Of a stretch of DNA of 64,000 nt, positions 11,165 through 23,974 are shown one piece after another (positions within the stretch are counted from its first letter, which is position 1; each line of letters begins with the position of its first letter). Location: NCBI GenBank assembly GCA_014529385.2, contig CM043969.1:22193946-22257945 (forward strand), in the 5' to 3' direction. This DNA comes from Adiantum capillus-veneris. Taxonomy: Eukaryota; Streptophyta; Polypodiopsida; Polypodiales; Pteridaceae. Under the pieces are notes generated by a model. The model was given only the letters and a program-made list of their open reading frames with translations. It ran no database searches and had not been told where the DNA came from. The translations under genes were made by a program, and so were the position numbers.

Positions 11165-11592
11165 ATTAAAAACAAAGAACTAAACTAACAGGGATTATAA
11201 GAACCTTAAAACTGATTTAACACATAATTTTTCACATAACTCGGCAAGAGTTGGCATTCTCATCGCTAAAGATGTGAGAGTTAACTTCCGGCGGTGACGC
11301 TGCCTCATCTCCATCCACATCTGACGACAGCAATTGGCCCTTTGGACCGTTCTTGCTCTTGTTACTAACTTTGAAGTTGCTGTGGAATGACTAGAGGTTG
11401 TCTAGATGGTCATTGTCGGGGATGTAGTGACTCTTGCTGCCCTGAAGATCCACCTTCTTCCCTATCTTCTGAAGACATTTCACCAGTACTTTTGGATCGA
11501 CGGAGCCCACCATGAGTGAAGGCAGCAATACCCTATATTCCATTGAGGGCTTTCTTCACCCGGTTCATGCAGGCATCGCAGTCTATGGAGAC
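11165..11592 (-). pseudogene. Captured HIPP-type heavy-metal-associated protein fragment
   Basis: The minus strand from 11592 reads VSIDCDACMNRVKKALNGI, then a stop with a frame change, then VGSVDPKVLVKCLQKIGKKV, and ends ..DENANSCRVM followed by TGA at 11234-11232. This is the layout of plant heavy-metal-associated isoprenylated proteins (HIPPs): an HMA fold with the CxxC metal site (CDAC), a basic or hydrophilic middle and a C-terminal CaaX prenylation box (CRVM). Those proteins bind metals or partner proteins at membranes. The N-terminus is absent, and the copy begins at an AG/GT boundary consistent with an exon edge. One frameshift with stop, and a TAG after DNHLDNL, disable it. About 65 bp of apparent 3' UTR follows. 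It sits inside the CACTA-2 array in the same direction as the transposon genes, at the place where CACTA-1 and CACTA-3 hold TNPA2. Confidence 0.8.
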
Positions 11593-11775
11593 CTAAATCT
11601 AATCTAATATAACGTAAATCTAAATCTAGCGTAAATAAACGTAAATCTAACTAAAAATAAACCTAAATCTAATCTAATTTAACTTAAATAAACCTAAATC
11701 TAATTTAACGTAAGTCTACATCTAACCTAATCTTTAACGTCTTTTAGGATAGTTTCCTACGACGTTATAACTCTC
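11593..11775. repeat. AT-rich CACTA array, distal half
   Basis: Continuation of the AACCTAAATCTAATC array on the other side of the captured fragment. Both flanks share CTAATCTAATATAAC and GTAAATCTAAATCTA, as expected if foreign DNA replaced or entered the middle of the array. Confidence 0.7.
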
Positions 11776-11789
11776 TTCTTCTTGTGTGT

Positions 11790-11985
11790 GTACGCGTGTG
11801 TGGATGTGTGTGCCAATAAAAAGAGATAAATGGTATAACCTTTCTATCACCCATGCCAAGTATGATAGATTGGTTATGCCATTTCCCTCTTGAATAATAG
11901 GTCTTGAGTTCAACTCCTCGTCGGCTAGATCTTTAGGTCTTTTAATTTTAATTAGTTTCCTACGACGTTAAATTAGTTTCTCTCT
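11790..11985 (+). repeat. tRNA-like (SINE-like) module in CACTA-2 5' region
   Basis: A (TG)n lead, then CCAATAAAAAGAGATAAATGG, a stretch resembling a Pol III A box (ATAGATTGGTTATGCC), a stem-loop-like CCCTCTTGAATAATAGG and a B-box-like GAGTTCAACTCC, then AGGTCTTTT.. and CCTACGACGTTAAA. Spacing of A- and B-like boxes is near that of a tRNA gene. Three tandem copies occur in CACTA-3 (49047-49570), and weaker relatives at 15195-15665. A tRNA-derived SINE origin is inferred. Confidence 0.45.
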
Positions 11986-11997
11986 CTTTCTCTCTCA

Positions 11998-12208
11998 ACG
12001 TGTGTGCGTTTTTTTGTTTATGCATGTTTTCTCTCTCTTTTCCTCTCTCAATGTGTGCGTTTTTTGTTTATGCATGTTCTCTCTCTCTTTTCCTCTCTCA
12101 ATGTGTGCGTTTTTTGTTTATGCATGCTCTCTCTCTCTTTTCCTCTCTCAATGTGTGTGTGCATTCTTTGTTTATGTATGTGTGTGTGCGTTTTTGTTTA
12201 TGTTTGTA

Positions 12209-12210
<2 letters not shown>
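11998..12210. repeat. ~50-bp minisatellite in CACTA-2
   Basis: Three close copies and one diverged copy of a 50-bp unit beginning TGTGTGCGTTTTTTGTTTATG and ending CTCTCTTTTCCTCTCTCAA. The unit is also present once or twice in CACTA-3 near 49620-49700. Confidence 0.8.
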
Positions 12211-12248
<38 letters not shown>

Positions 12249-12256
12249 AACACTAT

Positions 12257-12324
<68 letters not shown>

Positions 12325-12440
12325 AAGAGGGGAAGGGAACATGAGAGTGAGGAGAGGAAAGGAGCATACCTGGCTCTCCTTCCTCTCCTCGTGTGTGTGT
12401 GTGTGTGTGTGTGTGGAGAAGAAAGAGAGAGAGAGAGAGA
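12211..12440. repeat. Compound (CT)n, (TG)n, (GA)n microsatellites
   Basis: (CT)n at about 12213-12245, (TG)n at about 12255-12282, (GA)n at about 12281-12315, (TG)n at about 12391-12414, (GA)n at about 12425-12445. The same order recurs at 49680-49780 in CACTA-3, so this is inherited family structure. Open frames over it are artefacts. Confidence 0.9.
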
Positions 12441-12535
12441 GGGAGAGCATTACCTGCTCCTTGCTTGAGGGCGCCGAAAAACTTAGATCTGAGATCTGAG
12501 TTTTTGGGCGCTGTCTGTTATTTTTTTTAGCCCAG

Positions 12536-12597
12536 CCGGCGTCGCTATGAGCGTCGCAAATTTACTTGTAAATTTGCGACGCTCATAGCGACGCCGG
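12536..12597. repeat. Perfect 30-bp-arm palindrome near CACTA-2 5' end
   Basis: Arms 12536-12565 and 12568-12597 are exact reverse complements separated by TT. Each arm holds two GCGTCGC motifs and ends CAAATTTAC. It sits about 50 bp from the terminal repeat, within the expected protein-binding zone of a CACTA end. Confidence 0.9.
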
Positions 12598-12634
12598 GAT
12601 TTTTTTTTTTTTTGAGCATCGCTAATATGAATAG

Positions 12635-12649
12635 CCTCTTGTAGTGAAG
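12635..12649 (-). repeat. CACTA-2 5' terminal repeat and target duplication
   Basis: CCTCTTGTAGTG (reverse complement CACTACAAGAGG) is followed by AAG, matching AAG before 4732. Confidence 0.93.
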
Positions 12650-13385
12650 GTGATCTCGCGCATGCGCAGTTTTTGCTCTCAGGTGTTTAGACACTACATA
12701 CTAAACACCTAGAGTGAAGTACCGAGTGATTTAAAAAATAGAGTCATCAACATGCTTCATGACTAGTTTTCAGTTCCAACACCTGATGACCGCTTCAATC
12801 AAGACGTGATGAAGGTTCAAATGCGCGAATACTGCAAGCACAAGCATTCCAAAGTGCAAAAAGCAATTAAGCATGGGTGGAACATACCAGATTAGCTAGC
12901 CAAAGAAGATTGGAAGAATGCGAAGAAGACAGAGCGCGAGAATCCCGACAAGTGGAAGCAACAAAAGGAGGTAGCGAGAGCGCGAGTAGAGGCAGGGAGC
13001 TCGCACCACTTGGGGAGCGACGGGTGGGCATCATTTGAGGTCGATTTTGTAAGTGTTTTTGCATTGCTCTTTAGGTTTGATATTTTAGGGTTTAGGGGTT
13101 TTTAAATTCTAACATAATGGATTCTTTGTATGTTTTGACAGTGGTCGATGACAGGACGTGACCCCACACCATACGAGCGCAAGTACGTAGGCAGGAAGGC
13201 CTTAAACGCCCTGATGGACATTCTGAGTTCTCGCAGCAGCATGGTTAATATTAGGGTTTAGTCTTTTCTATTTATTGTATTGTTTTATAAATTATATGTT
13301 TATACTTACAGAAAGCAATCTTATTGTTTTTTTTTTGCAGTATCCGATAGATACGCCGCTTGGACGCCATGAGACGTCTGATTAG
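12647..13385 (+). pseudogene. CACTA-1 TNPA-like gene, remainder of exon 1 to exon 3
   Basis: Reading resumes right after the CACTA-2 insertion: KVISRMRSFC then FRHYILN, QMREYCKHKHSKVQKAI, KHGW, a TAG after IPD near 12891, and SSHHLGSDGWASFEVDF to 13048. An intron of 93 bp (GTAAGT..GACAG) leads to exon 2 at 13142-13243 (WSMTGRDPTPYERKYVGRK) and, after a second intron, exon 3 at 13341-13385, ending ..TPLGRHETSD. The exon structure matches the intact copy at 5311-6620. Stops and frameshifts make it a pseudogene. Together with 4159-4731 it is one gene split by a 7.9-kb insertion. Confidence 0.82.
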
Positions 13386-13590
13386 ACGACGTCAGTCTAG
13401 CCTTAGCTAGATAGCATTAGTTTGCTTTTGTCATAGCATATGTATCATGAGATGACGTTTATACGTCTTCTTGAAAACCATGTACATTTTTTCAATAATG
13501 ACAATGGTGTTGTAACTATTACATTTGCAAAGTTTAACAATCAAGCGGTTTTTCCTATGATGTGTACAATTGTCATTGATTTACTTAAAA

Positions 13591-15140
13591 AAATAAATCT
13601 TTGAAGTGTCATAGATCTCTGTGGTTGGAAGAGACCTTTAAACTCTAGATTATGGCTGGTATGTTAAATATTACACTTGTGATGAGCTTGGGGAGGGAAA
13701 CTTATATGTTATATGTTGTGTATCCATCACCGTAAAAGCTTGGTAGGTGGGTGGAGCCAACTTTGTCTCTAGTAACAAAGCCACGAGCCGTATCTGAGTT
13801 TTATACGGGTTGGTAAGTGAATGTGAAAGGATATTCGTGCTCGACATAGCAGTGAGTGTGGAAGAATGAAAGCATGTTAACCTGTCATGCTTTTTCATGT
13901 CCCGGACAATGCTAGCTAGCACAATTTTGACATATGCTAACTAGTATAATAACTTGAGCTACATCTCCAAGATCTATGACATATGATATATCAATAGAAA
14001 GCACTTGAAACAAGGAATCCAAATGTACAACCTCCGCCAAATTTTGATATTATTTGTAAAAAATTTACTGGACACCCAATCTTTTTGAAGGTATGCTAGC
14101 TTGAAACTGCTAACTAGCACAAAAAGCGCTACAGGTTAACATGCTTTCACCCGGATGTAGGAAAAATTTTACAAAAAAATAAAAAAATAAAAACTTATAA
14201 ATTTCAAGTCCAACGTGACTTGCAAAAACAAAAGAATGAATGCATGAAAAATAAAAAATGGAAATTAAAAATAAAAAAGGGAATAAAAATTCAGGCTATG
14301 ACTTCCACGCAGTTTTCATATTGGTATAATATAGGGGTACGGTTAACATGCTTTACCTCTGTAGATCTCTCTCAACATGGAAGGGAGCCGTTCTTGTTAT
14401 TATTGGTGATAAATTATTGTCTGGATTAGGATAGTTTGTAGTTATTCTATTGATTAATCTCTTTTATTATTTACTGCTCAGTTTGCTTATTGGAAGTTAG
14501 ATTTTCTGATTGGTAAATCTTTATGAAAGCTGTTAGTGTGAGCATATAGATTTACTAGTGCTAGTTGGTTTATTCTACTATGTTTACTGCTTATTAATTT
14601 ATCATTGACTATGTTATTACTTAACTAAAATGTTGAAAAAGTATGATGTTGTAATATGTGTTAAATGAGAATAGACATACTACAATTAGTTTTTGGTGTG
14701 TTGTGTTTGAGGATATTGTGCTCACGAAGACGTTCGCAGCTAAGGAGGGGAGCCAATTATTTTTCAAAGTGTAACTGACAAGCTAGGGAGTTGTAGCAGT
14801 TTAAAGAAGTTCATTTATAGTGTCAAAGATATTTCTTACTCGTCAAGAACGACTTCACGTTTCAGTAGGGGAGGAATGTAGACCCCAAGATATTTTCATT
14901 TTTTGCACCAAACGTGAGATAAATTGGGATTTGCATGGGAATTCTAGAGCATATGCATGTCTAGCTAGCTGCATTATGAATGTGTTTAAGCTATTTTGTC
15001 AATTTAATTTTGCTTTGACAATATTTTTCAGTACCATTTGGAAACACATTCATATAAAACATTTTCCTAAACTGTGGCCATAGTACCAAATTAGACATCA
15101 TGTTATTTTTGTGAGGACTGATTTAGGGGATATAAAGAGA
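13591..15140. other. Unassigned AT-rich sequence
   Basis: No coding segment with recognisable homology. ATGCTAGCTTG/CTAACTAGC and GTTAACATGCTTT motifs recur (13878, 14085, 14140, 14343), suggesting decayed repeats. Short open frames here have no family features. Confidence 0.4.
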
Positions 15141-15194
15141 GAGAGAGAGGGAGAGGTCTTCTACCTATAGTAAGAAGGAAAAAGCGAGGGTAAT

Positions 15195-15665
15195 TCTTGT
15201 CACCTAGATCTTTGAGGTCTTTTGGGATTGCCTTTACGATGTTAAATAGGAACGAGAACAAGCGGACGAGGTTTTAAGTTCAACTCTTACTGGCATAGAT
15301 CTGAGAGGTCCTTTATGATTGTCTGTACGACATTAAAATCTCTCATCTATAGGGTTTGAGTAAGGCAGATGGAGAGGTTTGTTATCTGGAGCTAAAAGGG
15401 AGCAAGAGGTCTTGATTTCAAGACTTGCTAGAAAATATCTTTAAGGTCCCTTTTGATTGTCCTTATGATGATAAACCTTATCGTTTCATGTGAATGTGTA
15501 TAAATAGGATCCTAGGAAGAATATGAGGGAGAAGAGAAGTGGTCGGTAGAGGGGAATTAAAGGGGAGAAAATGTTTTGAGCTCCACACTTGCCAAGATAA
15601 ATCTTTGAATTCTTGTGAGTTTGTCCTTCCGATGTTAAAATATCTCTTCTCTTGGTAGGAGAAGT
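15195..15665. repeat. Four diverged copies of the CACTA tRNA-like module
   Basis: Segments of the form AGGTTTTAAGTTCAACTCTTACTGG..AGGTCC..GATTGTC..ACGACATTAAAATC occur at about 15210, 15270, 15400 and 15570. They resemble the B-box half and tail of the module at 11790-11985 and 49047-49570. They lie outside any recognised CACTA element, so the module exists independently or marks an older, eroded copy. Confidence 0.4.
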
Positions 15666-15719
15666 GTGGGAATGGTCTTTTAAAGACCATGGCCTGACCT
15701 TTATTTTTAATGAAGAAAA

Positions 15720-16165
15720 TTTTGAAAATAGTTTTTTTTTATGCTGACGGTTGCTCCTAGAGCAAGGAGAGTCGCCAGGGAGAAGTGGCGAGAGAGAGGT
15801 TGCGAGGGCAGTAGGTAGTTAGGGGAAGAAAGAGGGAAAAGGAAGAGAGGCGCTGCATGGTGGGATCGCGAGCCAAGAGAGAGACAATAGGGAGAGAGTG
15901 GGTCCCCAGAGCTTGCCGGCCTAGATCTTGTATGTGTGTGTAGGAAGCGTAGAGAGAGAGAACCGATCCTAGATCTAGCAAAGAGAGAGAGTGTCCTATA
16001 GCATAGTAGTATGTTAGAGAGAGAAGAAGACCCTCCAATTGGTTCCAAATGCTGGAAGTGAGAAAAAAAGAAGAGAGAGAGGGGATCTTGCTGTGGATGA
16101 CGCTGGCTTGGATGCAGTAAAACAGAGAGAGTGAGAGTCACGGCCAGGTTTATTGAGCAAAGAAT

Positions 16166-16251
<86 letters not shown>

Positions 16252-16830
16252 ATACCATCTATCCGTCTGTGTGTTTTGATTGCGACTCTGTGTGTGTACT
16301 GTTTTGACTGCGGATGAGCATGAGAGAGAGAGAGAGAGAGTAGTATCATGTAGTAGCGCTATTGATTGAGAGAAAGAGAGAGGATAGGAGATTGATTGAT
16401 CACTCTCTGTATGTGTGAATGATTTCAACAATACTTGCTTGCATTTATGCTTGATTGAGTGTGTATGAGAATTAGAGAGAGAAAGGGAGTTTTGGTTTTT
16501 GATTGTAGTGCAATTGATTGAGAGAGAACGATGTCATGAGTAACACTCTATGTCTGTTCATGTGTTAGCTTATGTGTGTGAAATTAGAGAGAGAGAGAGG
16601 GAGAGAGAGAGAATCATCTACAGTATACCTAGTTTGAGAGCAAGATAGAGAGAGAAGAAAGAAATCGATTTATAGAGAAAGAGATTAGCATAATATAGAC
16701 TGTGTATGTGTGTGAGAAAGAGAGAGAGAGATCAATTCCACTTATCAAGTTGGAGAGTAGGGGAGATCGTAAGAAGTTGTAGACTGCACAAGCTCCGTTG
16801 TCGATGTCGGAGGAATGTAATAGAGAGCGC
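15720..16830. repeat. GA-rich region with a long (GA)n at 16168-16250
   Basis: An almost uninterrupted GA tract of about 82 bp lies inside 1.1 kb rich in GAGAGA. GTGTGTG/GAGAGAG mixtures continue to 16730. No gene is supported; Leu-Ser repeat frames on the minus strand are microsatellite artefacts. Confidence 0.85.
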
Positions 16831-16917
16831 GGTTAACGATTAGCTAAGTACACATTATGTTTAATTTTTCAATATTTTGAAATTCAAAACGTCAAAGCAT
16901 GAATACCTGCACTTTAA

Positions 16918-18238
16918 CACTAGGTTGGTAATGGGACACTTTTATGTCCTGTGAAGTGACCATTTTCCTTGAATTATGTCAAGAGTTTCAAAATGGATTT
17001 TGAGGTGCTATCTATCTAGAAAGTTTTCTCATGAGCTGAAAAAAACTCGACATTTTTTTGGAATATCAATTCCATCTTTAACATTGGCCTTGCACAACAT
17101 TTCACAACCTAGACTGTGTGAAAAAACGGGTCCTGTTTTTGGCTTTTTTCAACTTTTTGCAACTATATCACTCTAGAATTCATGTTTGTGAGGTCTATAA
17201 TGCTAGAGAACTATCTTTAGTAGTCTTCAACATGTCCTGATGCTTCTAGGGAGAAATAAATATTAAAGTTGTAAGTTATGACCAAATTACAAAAATTATC
17301 AAATCCTGTTTTTTAGCCAATTTTAGCTCTTCTATGAATTTTTTGGTGGATTTCATGATATCCAAATTCATTTTTGATTTTCTATGTCGTATATTGTAAC
17401 ATAAAGCTAACATTCCTTGAGTTTTAGGGCACCTAATACCCTATTTTGCATAGTACACAACGATGGTTGATTTTTTCAATTATGGAAGAAAACGAAACAT
17501 TCTAGTATATCAAGTATAGCTTTTTCAATATTGTTAGTTTCTTGTGAAAACTACATGCATTTTGTAGGTAGTAACAATATCTAGTCATAAGGATCAAATT
17601 TGGCTAGATATTGAATAGTTTCTATGGGATTCTACAACTCATAATGTTCAACCCAGTTTCTTCATGTCTGCTGTATTTAACACTTCATCTTTGTCCCCAA
17701 GATTCCCCTTGGTAAGAGATGTATTATTATTTTGACATGCTCCATGGATCCTTATGAACATAAAGGACAATAGGGAACTAAGAAAACATGCACATATTAT
17801 TTGTATTGAGCGTGGCTATAGAAACTTTGATGATAGGTTTGCAGAATGGTAAAAATTCAAATTTTTTGCACCTATTTATTTTTGCAAAACAAAAAATAGT
17901 GAGTGAGAATCAATCATATGTTCTGATCACCAACCCATTGAAGTTAACTAGAGAATTTATCTCAAGCCCTAAAAAAATCCCAAATCTTATTTTTATGCAA
18001 CAAAACGTAAGAAATGACCGTTTTGATGAAAATTCACTGGTCCATCAACTTTGGAGGCTTGGTGTGACCAAAAGATGAGAAATTTTACAAGTTTCTTATT
18101 TTTTCCATGTTTAGTAGGCCTTGAACTATAATCTCATGAAAGGATTTTAAAAAATGAGTGGATCTACTATGGTTTTGGAGGTTTTTTTCAAAACCCTGAA
18201 AGGACACTTTTATGTCCTGTTAGGTTACCAACCTAGTG
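16918..18238. mobile_element. Candidate TTAA-type DNA transposon, non-autonomous
   Basis: A 1321-bp block has perfect 14-bp terminal inverted repeats (CACTAGGTTGGTAA at 16918-16931; reverse complement at 18225-18238) and is bounded on both sides by TTAA (16914-16917 and 18239-18242). Next to each end is the near-palindromic GGACACTTTTATGTCC (16935 and 18202). TTAA target duplication is the hallmark of the piggyBac superfamily, whose ends often begin C-C/A-C-T. No DDD transposase is visible; the two longest internal frames (66 and 96 residues) match nothing I recognise. If real it is a deletion derivative or MITE-like element moved by an enzyme coded elsewhere. Confidence 0.55.
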
Positions 18239-18242
18239 TTAA

Positions 18243-20684
<2,442 letters not shown>

Positions 20685-21499
20685 CCGATACCAAGGAACA
20701 AAAAGAGCACGATATTCTAATTTTTTGCTTGTAATAATTCAAAAGAAGCCTTCCATATATGTATAGCAAAAATTGTGCCATACAAACTGCTTCTCTTAAC
20801 TATATGCCGGGGAAAATGTTCCCATGGGCTGATGGCACTGGACTGGTGCTTGAAACCTAACACCATGTGAAATGTAGCACGCATGCTCAAACATCTAAGA
20901 GCTATGTGTGGACATAAGTGTATCAAATGATGTATGTTTTTTGCGTGCAAGTAGTTATTAGAATTGTGGCGACATAAGATACGCATGGGTGCTCATAGAA
21001 TTCAGTTTTGGACACTTCCAAAAAAAATTCTTTGTCTTCATAGCATTTTTTGCAACTGGGTTTTGAGTGAGGAGTTTGAGTGTACAGGATTTGGGACACG
21101 TGTATCCTAGTGAGGGAATGGTGTTCCTTAAGTTTCGTACCATTTTGATATGGTTTGGTGAGTTTCCTTCCTTTTGTGTGTATGTGGGTTGGATGGTGTA
21201 GTTAAGAGTAGTGAGATTTGTGATTTTGGTTTAGTTGGCCTTCTAGAGAGTTGTATCTGTGGGATGGTCTTAACCTAACATGCTAAAGAGATTGCCTCCC
21301 TACGCCTATCATGTCATATGTGTCCTTGATTAACATTATGTTGATCTAGGTAGTGTTGCAAATGAACTTTATAAGTGTTGACCATGGGTCAACAGTACGA
21401 CATAACTCAAGTTTTGTACCAAAGTCATATTGTTTGAGAGTTATGAAATGATGCGGATTATGTTAAAAAATGTCATTTGTAATGAGTAACTATTCTAGC

Positions 21500-21692
21500 T
21501 GAAGGGGATCGGGGAGCACCACAGACGGAGAGTGAGAGAGAGAGAGAAGGAGACACACACACGATGTGGGTGGGGAGACTGTGAAGTGGGAGCTCCCCTT
21601 ATATAGTATACTCACTATATGTATAGGGTAACAGTGGGCGGGCGTCCATGATCTGGGCGACCGATCAAGGCACATAGGCCTTAACCCCAACA
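21500..21692 (-). repeat. 3' LTR of the 21500-26688 copia element
   Basis: 193 bp; begins TG and ends CCCCAACA on the + strand (TGTTGGGG..CA on the coding strand). A GA/AC-rich segment and the TATATAGTATAC box match the partner LTR. Confidence 0.85.
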
Positions 21693-21767
21693 ACCTCCCA
21701 CTTAAAGGCCAATGTGCCTTTAAGAAAGATCTACTAGTGTACAACTAATAGAAGGTGAGATATTCTC

Positions 21768-23321
21768 TCAACCTATGCCCGTTGACTCTCGATGAGCTAG
21801 TGCATCCGGCTCTACTGATAGACAAACATCCCGCTGTGGAAGCCACACAGAGCTAGCTCCAAGCTCTGCAAAGAGTCTACAAGAGCTCATGCACTCCTGC
21901 AAGTATCGGTCCAATACCTGCAAACCTCCCCTACGCTCTATGCCGAGATCAGTCATCGAACAACTAATCAACCCTGCTGCAGATGCTCCCACTGCAACTG
22001 CTATGTCGGGCCTCGAGATCAGCATCTCGTACATGAGGACACCGAACATTGATGCAACCCTGGCAATCTCTGCCACCTCCAACTTAGAACTCAGCTCATG
22101 GCAATCCTGTCCCCTATCATAGCGACCATGGCACTCTGACTCCGAGCTCTGGAGTGACTCCTTGTGCCCACCACATATCACATGTGTACCAAGAGTATCC
22201 ATCTATCCTGAATCTGCATCACTAGAGCTATCCCACTCTACTTGTGCATCCGTAGACGCAACCTGCACAACAAGGTCACTGCTCTGCACTCCATGCAAAG
22301 CATCCTGCAACCCACAAGCAAAAGAGACTCGCCTGCTCTCTCGCTCTCTACCTGGCTGCATGATCACAGAGACAACACCGTCTCTCCCGTGATTCACATG
22401 CAATGGGTAACTTGGACCATTCCTGGCACCTCTCGCAATCACTAGCGAACCCAAATGCATCACAAAATCTCGCTCTCGAAGTGAAATATGACATCCACAA
22501 TCTCTAAGCTGACCAATCGAGATCAAACTCACTGTCAAATCTGGTACATAGTGCACATGTCTTAACAAGTAAGATGCACCACTCGGTAATGAAAGTTTCA
22601 CATCTCCTGCACCTGCTATCGCATGCAGCGATCCATCGGTCAAACGTACACTGCCAAGCATCCCGCTAGAATAGCTACAAAACCATTCACGATGCGGCGT
22701 GACATGAAACATAGCATCTGCGTCTAGCAACCACTGCGAAGGGAGTGCACTATCCACATGTATAGCATCTCGTGCATAGCTCGAGGTAAAAGTGACATCC
22801 CCATCACTAGTATACTGCGACACTACATCTGCCTCAACTGTCAAAGCAACCGAGTCCATGGCATCACTACATACATCTATGAGACTGCCATGTCTCCTAC
22901 GATGTCGCATACGATGAAAACAGCGTCGTCTAACGTGTCCAAAATGACCACAATACCAACATGTCACCTGTCGGCGTGCTCGTGAATATAAATGTCTCAC
23001 ACGAGTCCGTGATGACTCAGATCTATCATACATATCATGTAATCTACGCCAAAGTGCTCTCGAAGTAGTCTCATACATAACAAGAGCATATACAAATTCC
23101 GCAAGGTGCAAAGAGAGTGTAGATAGTGACATCTCCTCTAGCTCCTGCCACTGATCGTCAGACATGTTTGAAGGTCTACCTGCATCACCACTCAATGGTC
23201 GATGCAACCCTCCCTGTGTCAATGCATCAAGCATACACTCTCTCCATGTTGCAAAGTCTGACCCATCAAACATGTACATTTCGGAGAGATCATAATCTGA
23301 GCGATCACATGTCTCTGCCAT
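21768..23321 (-). pseudogene. Copia gag-protease with RT remnant
   Basis: ATG 23321 reads MAETCDRSDYDLSEMYMFDG, a copia gag (UBN2-type) start. A CCHC zinc knuckle CWYCGHFGHVRRRC follows near residue 120, then a protease region at about residue 205 (WLLDADAMFHVTPHREWF). The usual catalytic D-S/T-G has become D-A-D, so the protease is probably inactive. A GAG-pre-integrase-like stretch follows (VRLTDGSLHAIAGAGDV, HYVPDLTVSLISIGQL). The frame then has one TAG at 22203-22205 and continues with ASMFGVLMYEMLISRPDIAV, which matches the copia reverse transcriptase end (GSLMYAM..TRPDIAYAV). Integrase and the catalytic YVDD region of RT are missing, indicating an internal deletion. Confidence 0.8.
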
Positions 23322-23863
23322 GAGCACAATGTAGCAAACTAGAAAGCAAACCAACCTCACCAACAACACCTGGAAACTGTCTACCAATATGGCCAGAAAC
23401 ACAATGTAAAACCTGTGAGACACACTCCAAAATAGAGCTCTCGCAATGTCAATACAAGCCTCGCCTGCTCTAGTATCACATTGCAATCTGTGAGCTAATC
23501 ACCAAGCCCACACTATGTGGTATCGATGCATACACATGCACAAATCTCCCACCTGCAGAGAACACCGCACACAAATGCTGAGTGCAACCCACAATCTCTA
23601 CCTAGATCGCATAAATGATACGCATAAAACTCCTGGGAAAATTTCGCCGGAGTTTCGATGCACAATGGCTATCAACACAAAATAACCATTGTCCTGCAAG
23701 CTCAATACAATGAGCAATCAATGCGCATCAAACTACACTTAACATACATGCATAAGCTCTGCAAAACTATGGCAAACAATGCTCGAGATCACAAGACTCT
23801 CCCACCCGAGAGAAAACCACTGTCTCAAGCAAAGAAAGATACACAACTCCTCACTCTTGCGAG

Positions 23864-23974
23864 AGCAAGTCCCGCAGTGCTAAAGGCAAGAGTGGAAAAA
23901 GATTTGCAATCCGGAAACTTGATCAATGCGAAAACAGTCTCGTAGCAAGTCCCGCAGTGCTAAAGGCAAGAGTG
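23864..23974. repeat. 31-bp direct repeat at the nested copia junction
   Basis: AGCAAGTCCCGCAGTGCTAA.. occurs at 23864-23894 and 23944-23974. The second copy belongs to the gag of the nested copia (SKSRSAKGKS). Between them lies a 40-bp sequence, 23897-23936, that recurs exactly at 25767-25806 on the far side of the nested fragment. Confidence 0.85.

Larger units (their letters stand above)
4732..12646 (-). mobile_element. CACTA-2: structurally complete CACTA (En/Spm) transposon
   Basis: Both ends are visible. The + strand starts CACTACAAGAGG at 4732 and ends CCTCTTGTAGTG at 12646, a 12-bp inverted repeat, with the 3-bp target duplication AAG at 4729-4731 and 12647-12649. Subterminal DNA at both ends is packed with GCGTCGC/GCGACGC, the kind of repeat TNPA proteins bind. 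The coding strand is minus: subterminal block, microsatellites, tRNA-like module, AT-rich arrays around a captured gene fragment, leader block, TNPD transposase (10594-6893), TNPA-like gene (6620-5311), 3' subterminal block. Length is 7915 bp. It lies inside the TNPA exon of CACTA-1 in reverse orientation. Its ends look competent, but the transposase has stops, so movement would need enzyme supplied from elsewhere. Confidence 0.93.

Noticed and set aside
13671-15083. Short open frames between CACTA-1 and the GA-rich region
   Set aside because: 60-90 codons, no start context, no domain and AT-rich composition; expected by chance.
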